A stretch of DNA of 34,588 nt from Acetobacteraceae bacterium (GTDB taxonomy: Bacteria > Pseudomonadota > Alphaproteobacteria > Acetobacterales > Acetobacteraceae), in assembly GCA_030041255.1 (NCBI GenBank), contig JASHOF010000011.1, positions 1 through 34,588 on the forward strand. Direction: 5' to 3'. The notes beneath the pieces are model-generated. The model was not told where the DNA came from. It was given only the letters and a program-made list of their open reading frames with translations, and ran no database searches. Made by a program: the position numbers and the translations under genes. Shown here piece after piece: positions 7,033 to 14,040 of the stretch. Each line of letters begins with the position of its first letter. The first letter of the stretch is position 1.

Positions 7033-8909
7033 GCGGAAGCGTTACAGCCGTTCCCGCCTGGGCGCAGGGCGTCCCGCTCGGGCCGACCGTCACTCCGATC
7101 GCAGATCCGCGGACCACGGGCGGCGTCATCACTCCAATTGCCCCTACCCGCGCGCCAGTCGGGTCCGACCCGCAATGGACGGTTGTGTCGCAGTCGCCCA
7201 CTCCGCCTTCGCAGGGCACGCAGTGGACGGTCGTTTCCGAGTCTCCAACGCCGCCGGCCGCCCAAGGCGGCGTGCCCGCCTGGGCTCGTAGCGCGCCGGC
7301 TGCTCCGGCGGCTGTCCCCGCCTGGGCGCAGGGCGTGCCGATCACTCCGATTCCCGACCCGAGAACCGCAGGGCCGGCCGGTGCGACTGCCCGTGGTATC
7401 GGCCTCGGTTACCTCGCCGGCATCAATTCTGCCCCACTTGGGCTCGCTCAGCTTGTCGGCCGCGGCGTGCAAGCTCTGACCGGGTATGGCGGCCTCGCCA
7501 ACTGGGCGGCGCAGGCAGCAGCAAAGGAGCGGGCCGAAGCCACCGCGGCTCCCTATGGCAACCTCGGCTACACCGCCGGCACAATCCTGAATCCCCTCTA
7601 CGCCGCCTTGCCGGGCTCGATCACGGGCTCGGCGCTGGCAGATGCTGCCCTGACCGGCGCCGTCACGGGCGCGGCGCAGCCGGTCCTTTTCCCGACCGAC
7701 TACTGGCGCACCAAGGAACAGCAGGCAGCCACCGGCGCCGCTCTCGGCTCGCTCCTCGGCGGTGTATCGCACGTCGCTTCGCAACTTGCCCGATCGCCGC
7801 AAGCCGCCCTCGCCCGGCAAGGCGTTCGCCTCGCAACCACGGATATTCTGCCCGAGCACGCATCGGTCACAGCCGCGAAGGTAGCCAACGTCTTGCCGGG
7901 GCGGTTCTCGAACGCCGCCCAGATGCGCCGCGCATTGCAGGACTATCAACGGGTGATTTACCGATGGGTGCTCGATCCGATCGGCGCCCACTACGGCAAC
8001 AGTTCCCCGGTGGGCCGCGACGGCATCCGCATTGTCCAGAAGGCCGCCAGTGACGCGTATGACCGCGCGCTCGGCAATCGAAATGTTGCACTTCCCGCCG
8101 CCGGTTTCTTGAGCCCGGCATGGCTCAGCGGAGCAGAAGAAACGCAGGCAGCCGGCGCCGTCCACGCCCTCGGGCTCGCTCCCGATTTCAATTCGCTTGA
8201 CCAGAATGCGCAGGAACGGGTCCTCAACGTGGTGCGCAAGGAGCTAATCCATCCGCTCCGCGTCGGCCAGGAGGGCAACAGCGTTTCGGCCCGCGCTCTC
8301 AAGCAGTCGCAGTCCGATCTCCGGGACGCGGCAGTGCGGCTCATGCGCAGCGATGATGAACACATGCGAGATGCCGGGCTGATGCTCCGGGACGTCTCAG
8401 ACCGCATCACCGGCGTGATCGCTTCGGCCAACCCCGAGCTTGCAGCGGACCTCCGCGCGGCAGACGCCACGTGGCATCGGCTCTCGATCCTGGAAGCCGC
8501 AGTTCCGTCTCATGCCGCGCGCAAAGGCGTTGACGAAACCATCGTCTCGCCGCGCCAGATCCTCGATGCCATGCACGGGAGCGACACCTCCGCTCGGCAC
8601 TCCCGCTGGATCGCCGGCGAGCTGCCGTATCAGCGCATGTTTCTCGAGCACCTCGGCGTGCTCTCCGAACCGGGCGATACCAGCCTGCTCGGCCTCGAAA
8701 TGGGCCTCGGCGCGCTCGGCGGCGGGGGATACATGGCATCCGGCCTCCCTGGCGTCGGCCTTGCCCTGGGCGGATCGACACTCCCCTTCACGCGCAGCGG
8801 GAGTGCCCTCGCCCGCGCCCTGGCGTTCAACCCGGCCGTTGCCGCCTCCATCCGCACCGCCATCGCCCCAACAGCCGCCGCCGCTGGCCAAGCCACGGCC
8901 GCACCTTGA
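7029..8909 (+). CDS. Phage ejection/internal virion-like protein
   Basis: A 626-residue protein starting at the ATGA overlap at 7029. Residues 1-120 are Pro/Ala rich with duplicated segments: AVPAWAQGVP occurs twice, each followed by a TPI..DPRT tail, and QWTVVS(Q/E)SPTPP occurs twice. Residues about 115-240 are a hydrophobic, glycine-rich region (GIGLGYLAGINSAPLGLAQL; GALGSLLGGVSHV) that could span a membrane. Residues 270-520 are helical and charged and include LRAADATWHRLSILEAAV, similar in feel to phage ejection-type proteins. A second Gly/Ala-rich hydrophobic segment ends the protein. I infer a virion component delivered with DNA. No head or tail genes are nearby, which makes its presence notable. 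Confidence 0.5.
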   Translation: MSGSVTAVPAWAQGVPLGPTVTPIADPRTTGGVITPIAPTRAPVGSDPQWTVVSQSPTPPSQGTQWTVVSESPTPPAAQGGVPAWARSAPAAPAAVPAWAQGVPITPIPDPRTAGPAGATARGIGLGYLAGINSAPLGLAQLVGRGVQALTGYGGLANWAAQAAAKERAEATAAPYGNLGYTAGTILNPLYAALPGSITGSALADAALTGAVTGAAQPVLFPTDYWRTKEQQAATGAALGSLLGGVSHVASQLARSPQAALARQGVRLATTDILPEHASVTAAKVANVLPGRFSNAAQMRRALQDYQRVIYRWVLDPIGAHYGNSSPVGRDGIRIVQKAASDAYDRALGNRNVALPAAGFLSPAWLSGAEETQAAGAVHALGLAPDFNSLDQNAQERVLNVVRKELIHPLRVGQEGNSVSARALKQSQSDLRDAAVRLMRSDDEHMRDAGLMLRDVSDRITGVIASANPELAADLRAADATWHRLSILEAAVPSHAARKGVDETIVSPRQILDAMHGSDTSARHSRWIAGELPYQRMFLEHLGVLSEPGDTSLLGLEMGLGALGGGGYMASGLPGVGLALGGSTLPFTRSGSALARALAFNPAVAASIRTAIAPTAAAAGQATAAP

Positions 8910-8923
8910 CCGGAGCAACGAAG

Positions 8924-9184
8924 ATGGATTTGTCCGATAGGGTAGCGTTGTCGCCACGTGAAGCGGCGCGCTGCCTGAGCATCGGCACGACGAAGCTTTA
9001 CACGTTGATAGCAGCGGGCAAGCTCGATGCGCGAAGCTTCGGGCATCGGACACTCATCACGCGCGAGAGCGTCGAGCAGTTTTTGGCTTCGCTGCCGCCG
9101 GCGCCGATCGGCTCGGCCCGGAACGGCACCCGGCTGCGAAGGGCAGCGATCAAAACAGTCAGTGGGGACGCATCGTTGCCATGA
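8924..9184 (+). CDS. Second excisionase-like HTH protein
   Basis: 86 residues from ATG 8924 (TTG 8906, overlapping the upstream gene, would add six). The winged HTH reads LSPREAARCLSIGTTKLYTL, AAGKLDARSFGHRTLITRES, VEQFLASLPPAPI, matching the MerR/excisionase family used by integrative elements. The C-terminal tail is basic. The stop overlaps the next gene as ATGA at 9181. It is closest in layout to the HTH protein at 370-630 of the neighbouring element. In an operon that also starts with such a gene, one may act as excisionase and the other as transcriptional regulator; this is inference. Confidence 0.7.
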   Translation: MDLSDRVALSPREAARCLSIGTTKLYTLIAAGKLDARSFGHRTLITRESVEQFLASLPPAPIGSARNGTRLRRAAIKTVSGDASLP

Positions 9185-9756
9185 CCGCGGAACGAAGACG
9201 CCCGGCTGGGGGGCCGGGCGCGCAGTCGTTGCTTTCTATTCTCCTATCAGATTCACCATCGCGACGCAACGTCGAGGATTGGCCGCTCGATCGCCGCACG
9301 GCCGAGTTTCGGCTGCTGGCAGCCGATGTGTATTGGCGCGATCGTATCATTCGCTCCACGGTTGGCATCGAGAACGCGGCCGAAGCGGCCGAGGATTTCG
9401 GGGACGCAATGACTGGCCTGGAAGGGCTGCTCGCGCTGCCCGATGGCACAGCGCAGCGGCACGCGGATGCCGCCTGGGCCGAGCATGAAAAATCAGCCGG
9501 CGCGTATTTCCTGGCGATGACTGATCGGTTGCGCTGGCTCGTGCGGAGCGGCGCAAGCGAGGCGGTGCTGCTCGCCGCTGCCGAAGCCATCGACGCGCGC
9601 TTCGGATCGCCGCTCGCACCTGGGGATCTTGCAGTTTGTGCCTTGCATTTCGGGCAGGATGTGGCCGAGCGGCGCGTGTTAGAATGGCGTGCAGCAATCG
9701 CTGGCATCATCGACGCGGCGCGCTCGCAAGATGGTCGGCACCGGAGGGCTGGCTGA
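9181..9756 (+). CDS. Unknown protein coupled to the DUF3987 gene
   Basis: 191 residues, start at ATG 9181 (overlap of four with the upstream stop) and stop one base before the DUF3987 start at 9758. The middle is mostly helical and acidic (ENAAEAAEDFGDAMTGLEGL), followed by WLVRSGASEAVLLAAAEAID and a C-terminal helix with an ERRVLEWRAAIAGIIDAA run. No recognisable domain or catalytic motif. Tight coupling on both sides suggests a partner of the replication ATPase. It could equally be an anti-host factor; nothing in the sequence decides it. Confidence 0.6.
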   Translation: MTAERRRPAGGPGAQSLLSILLSDSPSRRNVEDWPLDRRTAEFRLLAADVYWRDRIIRSTVGIENAAEAAEDFGDAMTGLEGLLALPDGTAQRHADAAWAEHEKSAGAYFLAMTDRLRWLVRSGASEAVLLAAAEAIDARFGSPLAPGDLAVCALHFGQDVAERRVLEWRAAIAGIIDAARSQDGRHRRAG

Positions 9757-9757
9757 T

Positions 9758-11227
9758 ATGGTTCACGCACCTCGAATCGAAGTAATCCCGTTTGGCCGCA
9801 CAGTGCCTTCCGACTCCAAACGGCCTCTCTTCCGTGAGCTGCCGCGGGCACCGGACTTTCCAACCGAAGCACTCGGCGCGCTGCGGCCGGCGGCCGAGGC
9901 GCTGCACGAAACAGTCCGTGCGCCGCTCGCAATGTGCGCACAATCGGCGCTTGCCGCGACCACGCTGGCGGTGCAAGCGCATCGAGACGTTAATCTGCCT
10001 TGCGGGCGCCGGCCTCTCGTCGGACTTTTCGCCACCGTTGCAGAAAGCGGCGAGCGCAAGACATCGCTTGATCGCTGGGCTACCCGTGCCATTCGTCGCG
10101 CAGAAGCCCGTTGGGCGGAAAAGGCGGAGGCGGAAAGCGCGAAATTTGCAGCCGACCGAGAAGCCTATGACGCGGCGGTGCGGCACGCAAAGGCCAATCG
10201 AAAAGCCAACCGGGAGACGACGCGCGACCGTATCGAGGCGCTGGGCCCTCCCCCGAAGCCGCCGCCGTCCCCGATGATCCTGGTCTCTGACCCGACTCCG
10301 GAAGGCTTGACGCTGCACCTCGCGGAATCGCGACCGTGGGCCGGGATATTCACTGCGGAAGGCGCCAGCCTGCTCGGTGGGACCGCGTTCAGTGACGAAA
10401 GCAGGCTTCGAACCGGAGCGCTCCTGAACATGCTCTGGGACGGCGAGCCGATCCGCCGGCGCCGAGTGGGAACCGGCGCGCACTTCCTTCCTGGCCGGCG
10501 GTGCAGCGCTCATATCATGCTCCAACCGGCGATCGCATCCCGCCTCTTCGGCGATCCCGAGTTGACTGGCATCGGCCTGGTGGCGCGAGTTTTGGTAGCG
10601 GCGCCAGATTCGGCGGCCGGCACGCGGACATGGCGTGAGCCTGCGCCGGAAATTGCGGGGCTGCTTGCCGATTACGACGGCCGGCTGACCACTTGGCTTG
10701 ACCGGACCGCGAGAACAGAATCATGCGGTGCTCTTGATCCATATCTGCTCGAGCTGATGCCCGAGGCGCGGCGCATGTGGACGGGCTTTCATGATGCGGT
10801 CGAGCGCGACATGGCACCGGGCGCCCCGCTCGCCACGCTTCGGCCCTTCGCCTGCAAGATGCCGGAACATGCGGGGCGTCTGGCCGCGGTCCTTGCCTGC
10901 TATGCCGATCCCGAGGCTGCAACGGTCTCTGCGCAGAACATGGCGGGCGGCATAGCGCTTGCGCAGCACTATGCTCGCGAACTCATGCGGCTCGGCGAGG
11001 CGGCGGCGGTGGCGCCGGACCTGAAGCTCGCGGGCGGCCTGCTGGCGTGGTGGCAGAGCCGGCCAGACCCGAAATGCCATCTGGCCGCGATCTACCAGGG
11101 CGGTCCCTATGCGGTCCGCGACGGCGCCACGGCGCGCCGCATCGTCGCGATCCTCGAAGACCATGGATGGCTGCGACGGCTGCCGGCAGGGACCATGCTC
11201 GACGGCTCGCCGCGGAGGGATGCTTGA
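9758..11227 (+). CDS. DUF3987 (YfjI-type) ATPase, probable replication protein
   Basis: 489 residues from ATG 9758. The DUF3987 signature is present: the P-loop-like AESGERKTS at 95-103, then ILVSDPTPEGLTLHLAESRP and IFTAEGASLLGG, and an arginine-rich WDGEPIRRRRVG region. Proteins of this family sit in prophages and integrative elements, usually near primase-type or nuclease genes, and are thought to act in element DNA replication; the exact reaction is not established. Here it is the largest non-virion gene of the operon. The next gene carries the inverted iteron-like repeats, the placement expected if this protein acts on an origin there. About 65 residues between 105 and 170 are charged coiled coil. 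Confidence 0.85.
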   Translation: MVHAPRIEVIPFGRTVPSDSKRPLFRELPRAPDFPTEALGALRPAAEALHETVRAPLAMCAQSALAATTLAVQAHRDVNLPCGRRPLVGLFATVAESGERKTSLDRWATRAIRRAEARWAEKAEAESAKFAADREAYDAAVRHAKANRKANRETTRDRIEALGPPPKPPPSPMILVSDPTPEGLTLHLAESRPWAGIFTAEGASLLGGTAFSDESRLRTGALLNMLWDGEPIRRRRVGTGAHFLPGRRCSAHIMLQPAIASRLFGDPELTGIGLVARVLVAAPDSAAGTRTWREPAPEIAGLLADYDGRLTTWLDRTARTESCGALDPYLLELMPEARRMWTGFHDAVERDMAPGAPLATLRPFACKMPEHAGRLAAVLACYADPEAATVSAQNMAGGIALAQHYARELMRLGEAAAVAPDLKLAGGLLAWWQSRPDPKCHLAAIYQGGPYAVRDGATARRIVAILEDHGWLRRLPAGTMLDGSPRRDA

Positions 11228-11238
11228 GAGTTGGCGCC

Positions 11239-11631
11239 GTGAGCGAAGCCCTCGACTTCGATCCGTGGGCCATCGTGAACTTGCGTTCGCAGAATGTGCC
11301 GGCTGCTAAAGCTGCTAATCCTGCTAATCGTGAGGAAGGGCGGCCGGAAGTCGCACCCGGGGAAGCCCGGACTGCAACGGGATTAGCAGGATTAGCAGGA
11401 TTAGCAGGGGGGCATACCTCCGAAGCGAAAATCGCCGGGCCGCTATCCGGGCCTCTGAGGATGCGCCCGCCGTGCTTCGCGGCCCCCGCGAGGTGGTGGA
11501 GCGAAGGCAAGCAGGCTTGGTGCATCGGATGCTCTGCGGCCTCGACCTGGCACCCCGATCCGCCGCCTGCGCCGAACCCGACCACGCTGCACTGGCGTTG
11601 CCTGCGCTGTGAGGCCAAGGGGCGCGCATGA
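11239..11631 (+). CDS. Zinc-ribbon protein containing iteron-encoded repeats
   Basis: 130 residues from GTG 11239 (VSEALDFDPW), which is 11 bases after the DUF3987 stop. The stop overlaps the next start as ATGA. The N-terminal half contains two short repeats, AAKAANPAN and GLAGLAGLAG, encoded by the inverted 9-bp DNA repeats at 11303-11329 and 11381-11407. Residues about 80-130 form a small zinc ribbon: CIGC and CLRC, about 28 residues apart and ending in KGRA. The ribbon may bind DNA or the replication protein. I think the repeats are there for their DNA function and the protein tolerates them; that is inference. Confidence 0.65.
   Translation: MSEALDFDPWAIVNLRSQNVPAAKAANPANREEGRPEVAPGEARTATGLAGLAGLAGGHTSEAKIAGPLSGPLRMRPPCFAAPARWWSEGKQAWCIGCSAASTWHPDPPPAPNPTTLHWRCLRCEAKGRA
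11303..11407. repeat. Inverted 9-bp iteron-like arrays, candidate replication origin
   Basis: CTGCTAAAG-CTGCTAATC-CTGCTAATC at 11303-11329 faces GATTAGCAG x3 at 11381-11407, separated by 51 bases. The right array is three perfect tandem copies; the left differs from its exact inverse at two bases of one copy, so the arms form a 27-bp near-perfect inverted repeat. The arrays lie inside the gene downstream of the DUF3987 ATPase. Tandem short repeats near a replication protein are the classic form of iterons in phage-satellite and plasmid origins. A looser copy lies at 5214-5240. Confidence 0.75.
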
Positions 11632-11996
11632 CGGGCCTAGCACCCGCTGTGCGCGCCCGCCTGACGGCCATCCTGGCCTTGGCCGAGGACGAGGCGAACG
11701 GCACGGTTGGCGAGCGCCTGGCGGCCCTGGCGGCGGCGGAACGGCTGCTTGCCCGGCACAACCTTCGCCTTCGTGACCTGCCAACCCTGCCGGCGGCCGA
11801 GGCTGCGTTGCCCGAGGTGGGTAGCTGGCGGGAGACCTGCGCGCAGTGCCTCGCCCACCGCGACCTGTTGCGGCCTTGGGAGCAGGGCTTCCTGTCCGAC
11901 CTGCCGCGTTTCCGGCGGTTGAGTGCCAAGCAGCGCTATTGCTTGCGGGAGATCGCCGAGCGCGTCCTCGAAGGCGCCCCAAGGAGGGCTGCATGA
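11628..11996 (+). CDS. Small unknown protein with DUF2786-like N-terminus
   Basis: 122 residues, ATG 11628 overlapping the previous stop, and its own stop overlapping the next start (ATGA at 11993). The first 45 residues (LTAILALAEDEANGTVGERL, AALAAAERLLARHNL) resemble the helical repeat that opens DUF2786 proteins of phages and mobile elements. The rest, containing CAQCLAHRD and LPRFRRLSAKQRYCLREIAE, suggests a C-terminal DNA-associated helix. No function can be assigned. It lies between the zinc-ribbon gene and the nuclease gene in the same transcript. Confidence 0.6.
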   Translation: MTGLAPAVRARLTAILALAEDEANGTVGERLAALAAAERLLARHNLRLRDLPTLPAAEAALPEVGSWRETCAQCLAHRDLLRPWEQGFLSDLPRFRRLSAKQRYCLREIAERVLEGAPRRAA

Positions 11997-12211
11997 CCAT
12001 CAGCATCGAGACGGCAAAGCGCCGGGCGCACAAAGAGGCGCCGAAGATGATCGACGTTCTCGCCAAGATCGCCGCGAGCCCGGAACCGCCCAAAGGCTCG
12101 CAGATCCGCGTCCGGGCCGCCGGCCTTGTCCTCGCCGCGGCCGGCCTGGTCACGACGGCAGTTGCCGCGGCCTCGCCGATGACGGCCTCGGATGCCGGCA
12201 ACGATGAATGA
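11993..12211 (+). CDS. Small protein with one hydrophobic segment
   Basis: 72 residues from ATG 11993, preceded by the strong ribosome site AAGGAGGG at 11980-11987. The N-terminus is basic (SIETAKRRAHKEAPKMIDVL); residues about 40-62 are hydrophobic (RAAGLVLAAAGLVTTAVAAA), possibly a membrane span or a signal-like segment. It overlaps both neighbours by ATGA. Unknown function; a small membrane protein in an otherwise cytosolic operon is noteworthy, since phage elements place lysis or exclusion proteins in such slots. Confidence 0.5.
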   Translation: MTISIETAKRRAHKEAPKMIDVLAKIAASPEPPKGSQIRVRAAGLVLAAAGLVTTAVAAASPMTASDAGNDE

Positions 12212-13047
12212 ACGAGATCGAGAGCGTCCTTTCTGACGTTCAGGAAGAAAGGACGTGTGCAACACCTTCAAGACATTGGAACAAAAGCCTTGAGGCTCCG
12301 GTCGGGAAGCGTCGCCGGGGGCCCGAGTATGCGATGCAAGGGCGCATTGCGTGCTGGCTGTATCGGGCGCTGGCGGGTGCCGAGGGCGTGTTTTGGTCGA
12401 GCCTGGACAACGGCATGGCGAGCCCGCGGGTGGCTTTCTTCAAGAAATTCAGGGGCATCCGTCCTGGCCTGCCGGACATGGTGTTCATCCGGGACGGAAG
12501 GGCGCATTTCATCGAGCTGAAGGCCAGCGTGAAGACGCGGCCGAGCAAGGCACAGAAGCAGGTTTTCGCTGCCCTGGAGGCGGCCGGCTGCCGGTGGTCC
12601 GTCTGCCACAGCGGTGCCGAAGTCGAGAACACCCTGCGAGGGTGGGGTTTCCCGCTCGCGCACCCGTTCCATGACGGCTATCCGATCCCAGACGAGTGGA
12701 AGAGCAAGCCACGGAAGCGGGCCGATTATGAGCCCCGGACGGCATCGGAACGGGCGTCCTTGGGATGGCATCGCCGGCGGTCCCGCCTGCCCGACCTCGC
12801 CGAGCTGCAGGCGGCGATCGCTGCCGAGGAGGCGCGGTGGCGGCATGAGCTGGAAGAGCGCCGAGACGACTGCTCCGAACCGTTGCCGTCATTCGAGGAG
12901 CTGGCAGCCGTGATCGCTGCACGCCCGCGGACAGACCAGCCGACACGGCCATGGGCGGGCCCGGCGGCAAGCTCTCCGCCCCGCGCTACTGTCGCCCCGG
13001 GAACGGGGAAACAGGACGTTATGAGGCGTTCCCCACAGAGCATGTGA
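12208..13047 (+). CDS. VRR-NUC domain nuclease
   Basis: 279 residues, ATG 12208 overlapping the upstream stop. The VRR-NUC fold (PD-(D/E)XK superfamily) is complete: GLPD at 87-90, FIELKAS with the catalytic Glu/Lys at 103-105, then KAQKQ with Gln118 and a CRWSVCHS strand. Phage VRR-NUC proteins are Holliday-junction or flap nucleases used in recombination and replication. The C-terminal 130 residues are an Arg/Glu-rich extension (LPDLAELQAAIAAEEARWRH) not needed for the nuclease. It is the last gene of the coupled operon, followed by a terminator-like stem at 13103-13133. Confidence 0.88.
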   Translation: MNEIESVLSDVQEERTCATPSRHWNKSLEAPVGKRRRGPEYAMQGRIACWLYRALAGAEGVFWSSLDNGMASPRVAFFKKFRGIRPGLPDMVFIRDGRAHFIELKASVKTRPSKAQKQVFAALEAAGCRWSVCHSGAEVENTLRGWGFPLAHPFHDGYPIPDEWKSKPRKRADYEPRTASERASLGWHRRRSRLPDLAELQAAIAAEEARWRHELEERRDDCSEPLPSFEELAAVIAARPRTDQPTRPWAGPAASSPPRATVAPGTGKQDVMRRSPQSM

Positions 13048-13102
13048 GAAGCTGAAAAACGGCTTATTCGGGGGGACAGTGGGCGAGGTCAGGATCGCCA
13101 TC

Positions 13103-13133
13103 GACCGTCCCGATAAGGCTCTCCGGGACGGTC
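13103..13133. terminator. Terminator-like stem-loop after the operon
   Basis: GACCGTCCCG (13103-13112) pairs perfectly with CGGGACGGTC (13124-13133) around an 11-base loop. It lies 55 bases after the VRR-NUC stop. There is no T tract, so a Rho-independent terminator is not certain; it could also be an element-end protein site. Confidence 0.45.
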
Positions 13134-13303
13134 GGGTGGTCGGATGGCGCCCGGTAGGGTTCCGGCGGATGGGCAAGCGGCTGCCGAGGCGGTTAGGACG
13201 AACCGACGCCGCGACACAGGGTCCGGTTCGTATCGCACGGGATTTTCATTGGGCTTCCTCGTGACTGCCCGGTAGGACACGCAACGCTGCGCCGGGAACG
13301 GAC

Positions 13304-13765
13304 ATGCTGTCGAGAACGCTTATTCTCGCATTGCTTGGCACGGTCATCGCGACGGCTACCGCTGAGGCGCGAGGCGCCCCTGTCGTAGCGATCGATTACC
13401 AATGGCTGAAAGCCAACGCGGAGTTCTGGTGTGAATTTCCGGATTCGGCGGCTCCCGCATGTTCGCTTCCCGGCTCCGCTGTTGGAGATTTTATTCGAAC
13501 GCTGGAAACACGGATCTCGATCGAGCCCCTTTGCCACGGAATCACGTTTTTTCTTGATGATCCGAGCCACCCTTCGCGCAAGTGGCCGCAGTCGACGGAC
13601 TACTGGCTGATGATCGATTTCGTGCCCGGCCACGCGAGCCAAAGCTGGACTGCCGTTCCTATCGCTCTCGACAACACCTGGTTCGAGGGAAAAGGAACGC
13701 CCAAAGCAATCGCCCGCGATCTCTGCGCAGCTATAAGCGGCCGCGGCGGGTCAGTTCTTCACTGA
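13304..13765 (+). CDS. Putative secreted protein at the right end of the element
   Basis: 153 residues. Residues 1-22 are a signal peptide (LSRTLILALLGTVIATATAEA) with a likely cleavage after AEA. The mature part has two Cys near residue 43-53 and two near 77 and 142, plausible disulfides, and a DYWLMIDFVPGHASQ stretch. No family is recognised. It is 256 bases from the operon and separated by the terminator-like stem, so it is likely expressed on its own as cargo between the replication operon and attR. Base composition is less G+C-rich than its neighbours, suggesting separate acquisition. Confidence 0.6.
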   Translation: MLSRTLILALLGTVIATATAEARGAPVVAIDYQWLKANAEFWCEFPDSAAPACSLPGSAVGDFIRTLETRISIEPLCHGITFFLDDPSHPSRKWPQSTDYWLMIDFVPGHASQSWTAVPIALDNTWFEGKGTPKAIARDLCAAISGRGGSVLH

Positions 13766-13810
13766 ACAGCCAGGACCAGAGCTGCGAAGCGGTGCCCTAT
13801 GGCCTCTGAC

Positions 13811-13830
13811 TTGTGGAGCAGCTTGTGGAT
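13811..13830. repeat. Right arm-type repeat for the element integrase
   Basis: TTGTGGAGCAGCTTGTGGAT, 18 of 20 identical to 2909-2928 at the other end, and 56 bases inside the tRNA-Tyr attachment site. Two TTGTGGA units with a 12-bp period. Symmetric placement just inside both ends is what attP arm sites of a DUF4102-type integrase would look like after integration. Confidence 0.6.
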
Positions 13831-13886
13831 CGGCGCGAGGACGCGGCGGTAAAATCGTTCTATTCCATGATCTTGATGGAGAAGGA

Positions 13887-13900
13887 TGGTGGAGGGGGTT
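13887..13900. other. Right attachment site in tRNA-Tyr
   Basis: TGGTGGAGGGGGTT, the 3' end of the tRNA-Tyr gene including CCA on the minus strand, is repeated at 2764-2777. The tRNA remains complete because the element supplied or preserved the same sequence. Confidence 0.75.
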
Positions 13901-13972
13901 GGATTCGAACCAACGTAGGCGTGCGCCAACGGATTTACAGTCCGTCCCCTTTAGCCACTCGGGCACCCCTCC
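13887..13972 (-). tRNA. tRNA-Tyr (GUA)
   Basis: 86 bases on the minus strand including encoded CCA. The acceptor GGAGGGG pairs with CCCCTCC followed by ACCA. The D-arm region reads TGCCCGAGTGGCTAAAGGG. The anticodon loop reads CTGTAAA (anticodon GTA), next comes a long variable arm as expected for bacterial class II tRNA-Tyr, and the T-arm is GGTTCGAATCC. Intact although it is the attachment site of the element to its left. Confidence 0.95.
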
Positions 13973-14040
13973 GCCGCGCGGGTTATGGCGGACGGGCGGG
14001 CTTGTCAACGCGCCGCGGCCGCTCTCTATAGGGTCCCGCC

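Larger units (their letters stand above)
2764..13900. mobile_element. Integrated satellite-like element in tRNA-Tyr (about 11.1 kb)
   Basis: Bounded by TGGTGGAGGGGGTT at 2764-2777 and 13887-13900; the right copy is the 3' end (including CCA) of an intact tRNA-Tyr. The integrase begins about 200 bases inside the left copy. A 20-bp motif occurs just inside both ends (2909-2928 and 13811-13830, 18 of 20 identical), as expected for integrase arm sites. Contents are integrase, HigBA, HTH, two virion-like proteins, HTH, DUF3987 ATPase, zinc-ribbon gene, small genes, VRR-NUC nuclease and a secreted-protein gene. No terminase, portal, capsid or tail module is present, so it cannot be a complete phage. 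A phage satellite, or an integrative element derived from a podovirus-like phage, are the two readings. Confidence 0.8.

Noticed and set aside
13079-13264. 61-codon plus-strand frame after the VRR-NUC gene
   Set aside because: It runs through the terminator-like stem, lacks a ribosome site and has an arginine-rich composition typical of an antisense or random G+C-rich frame.
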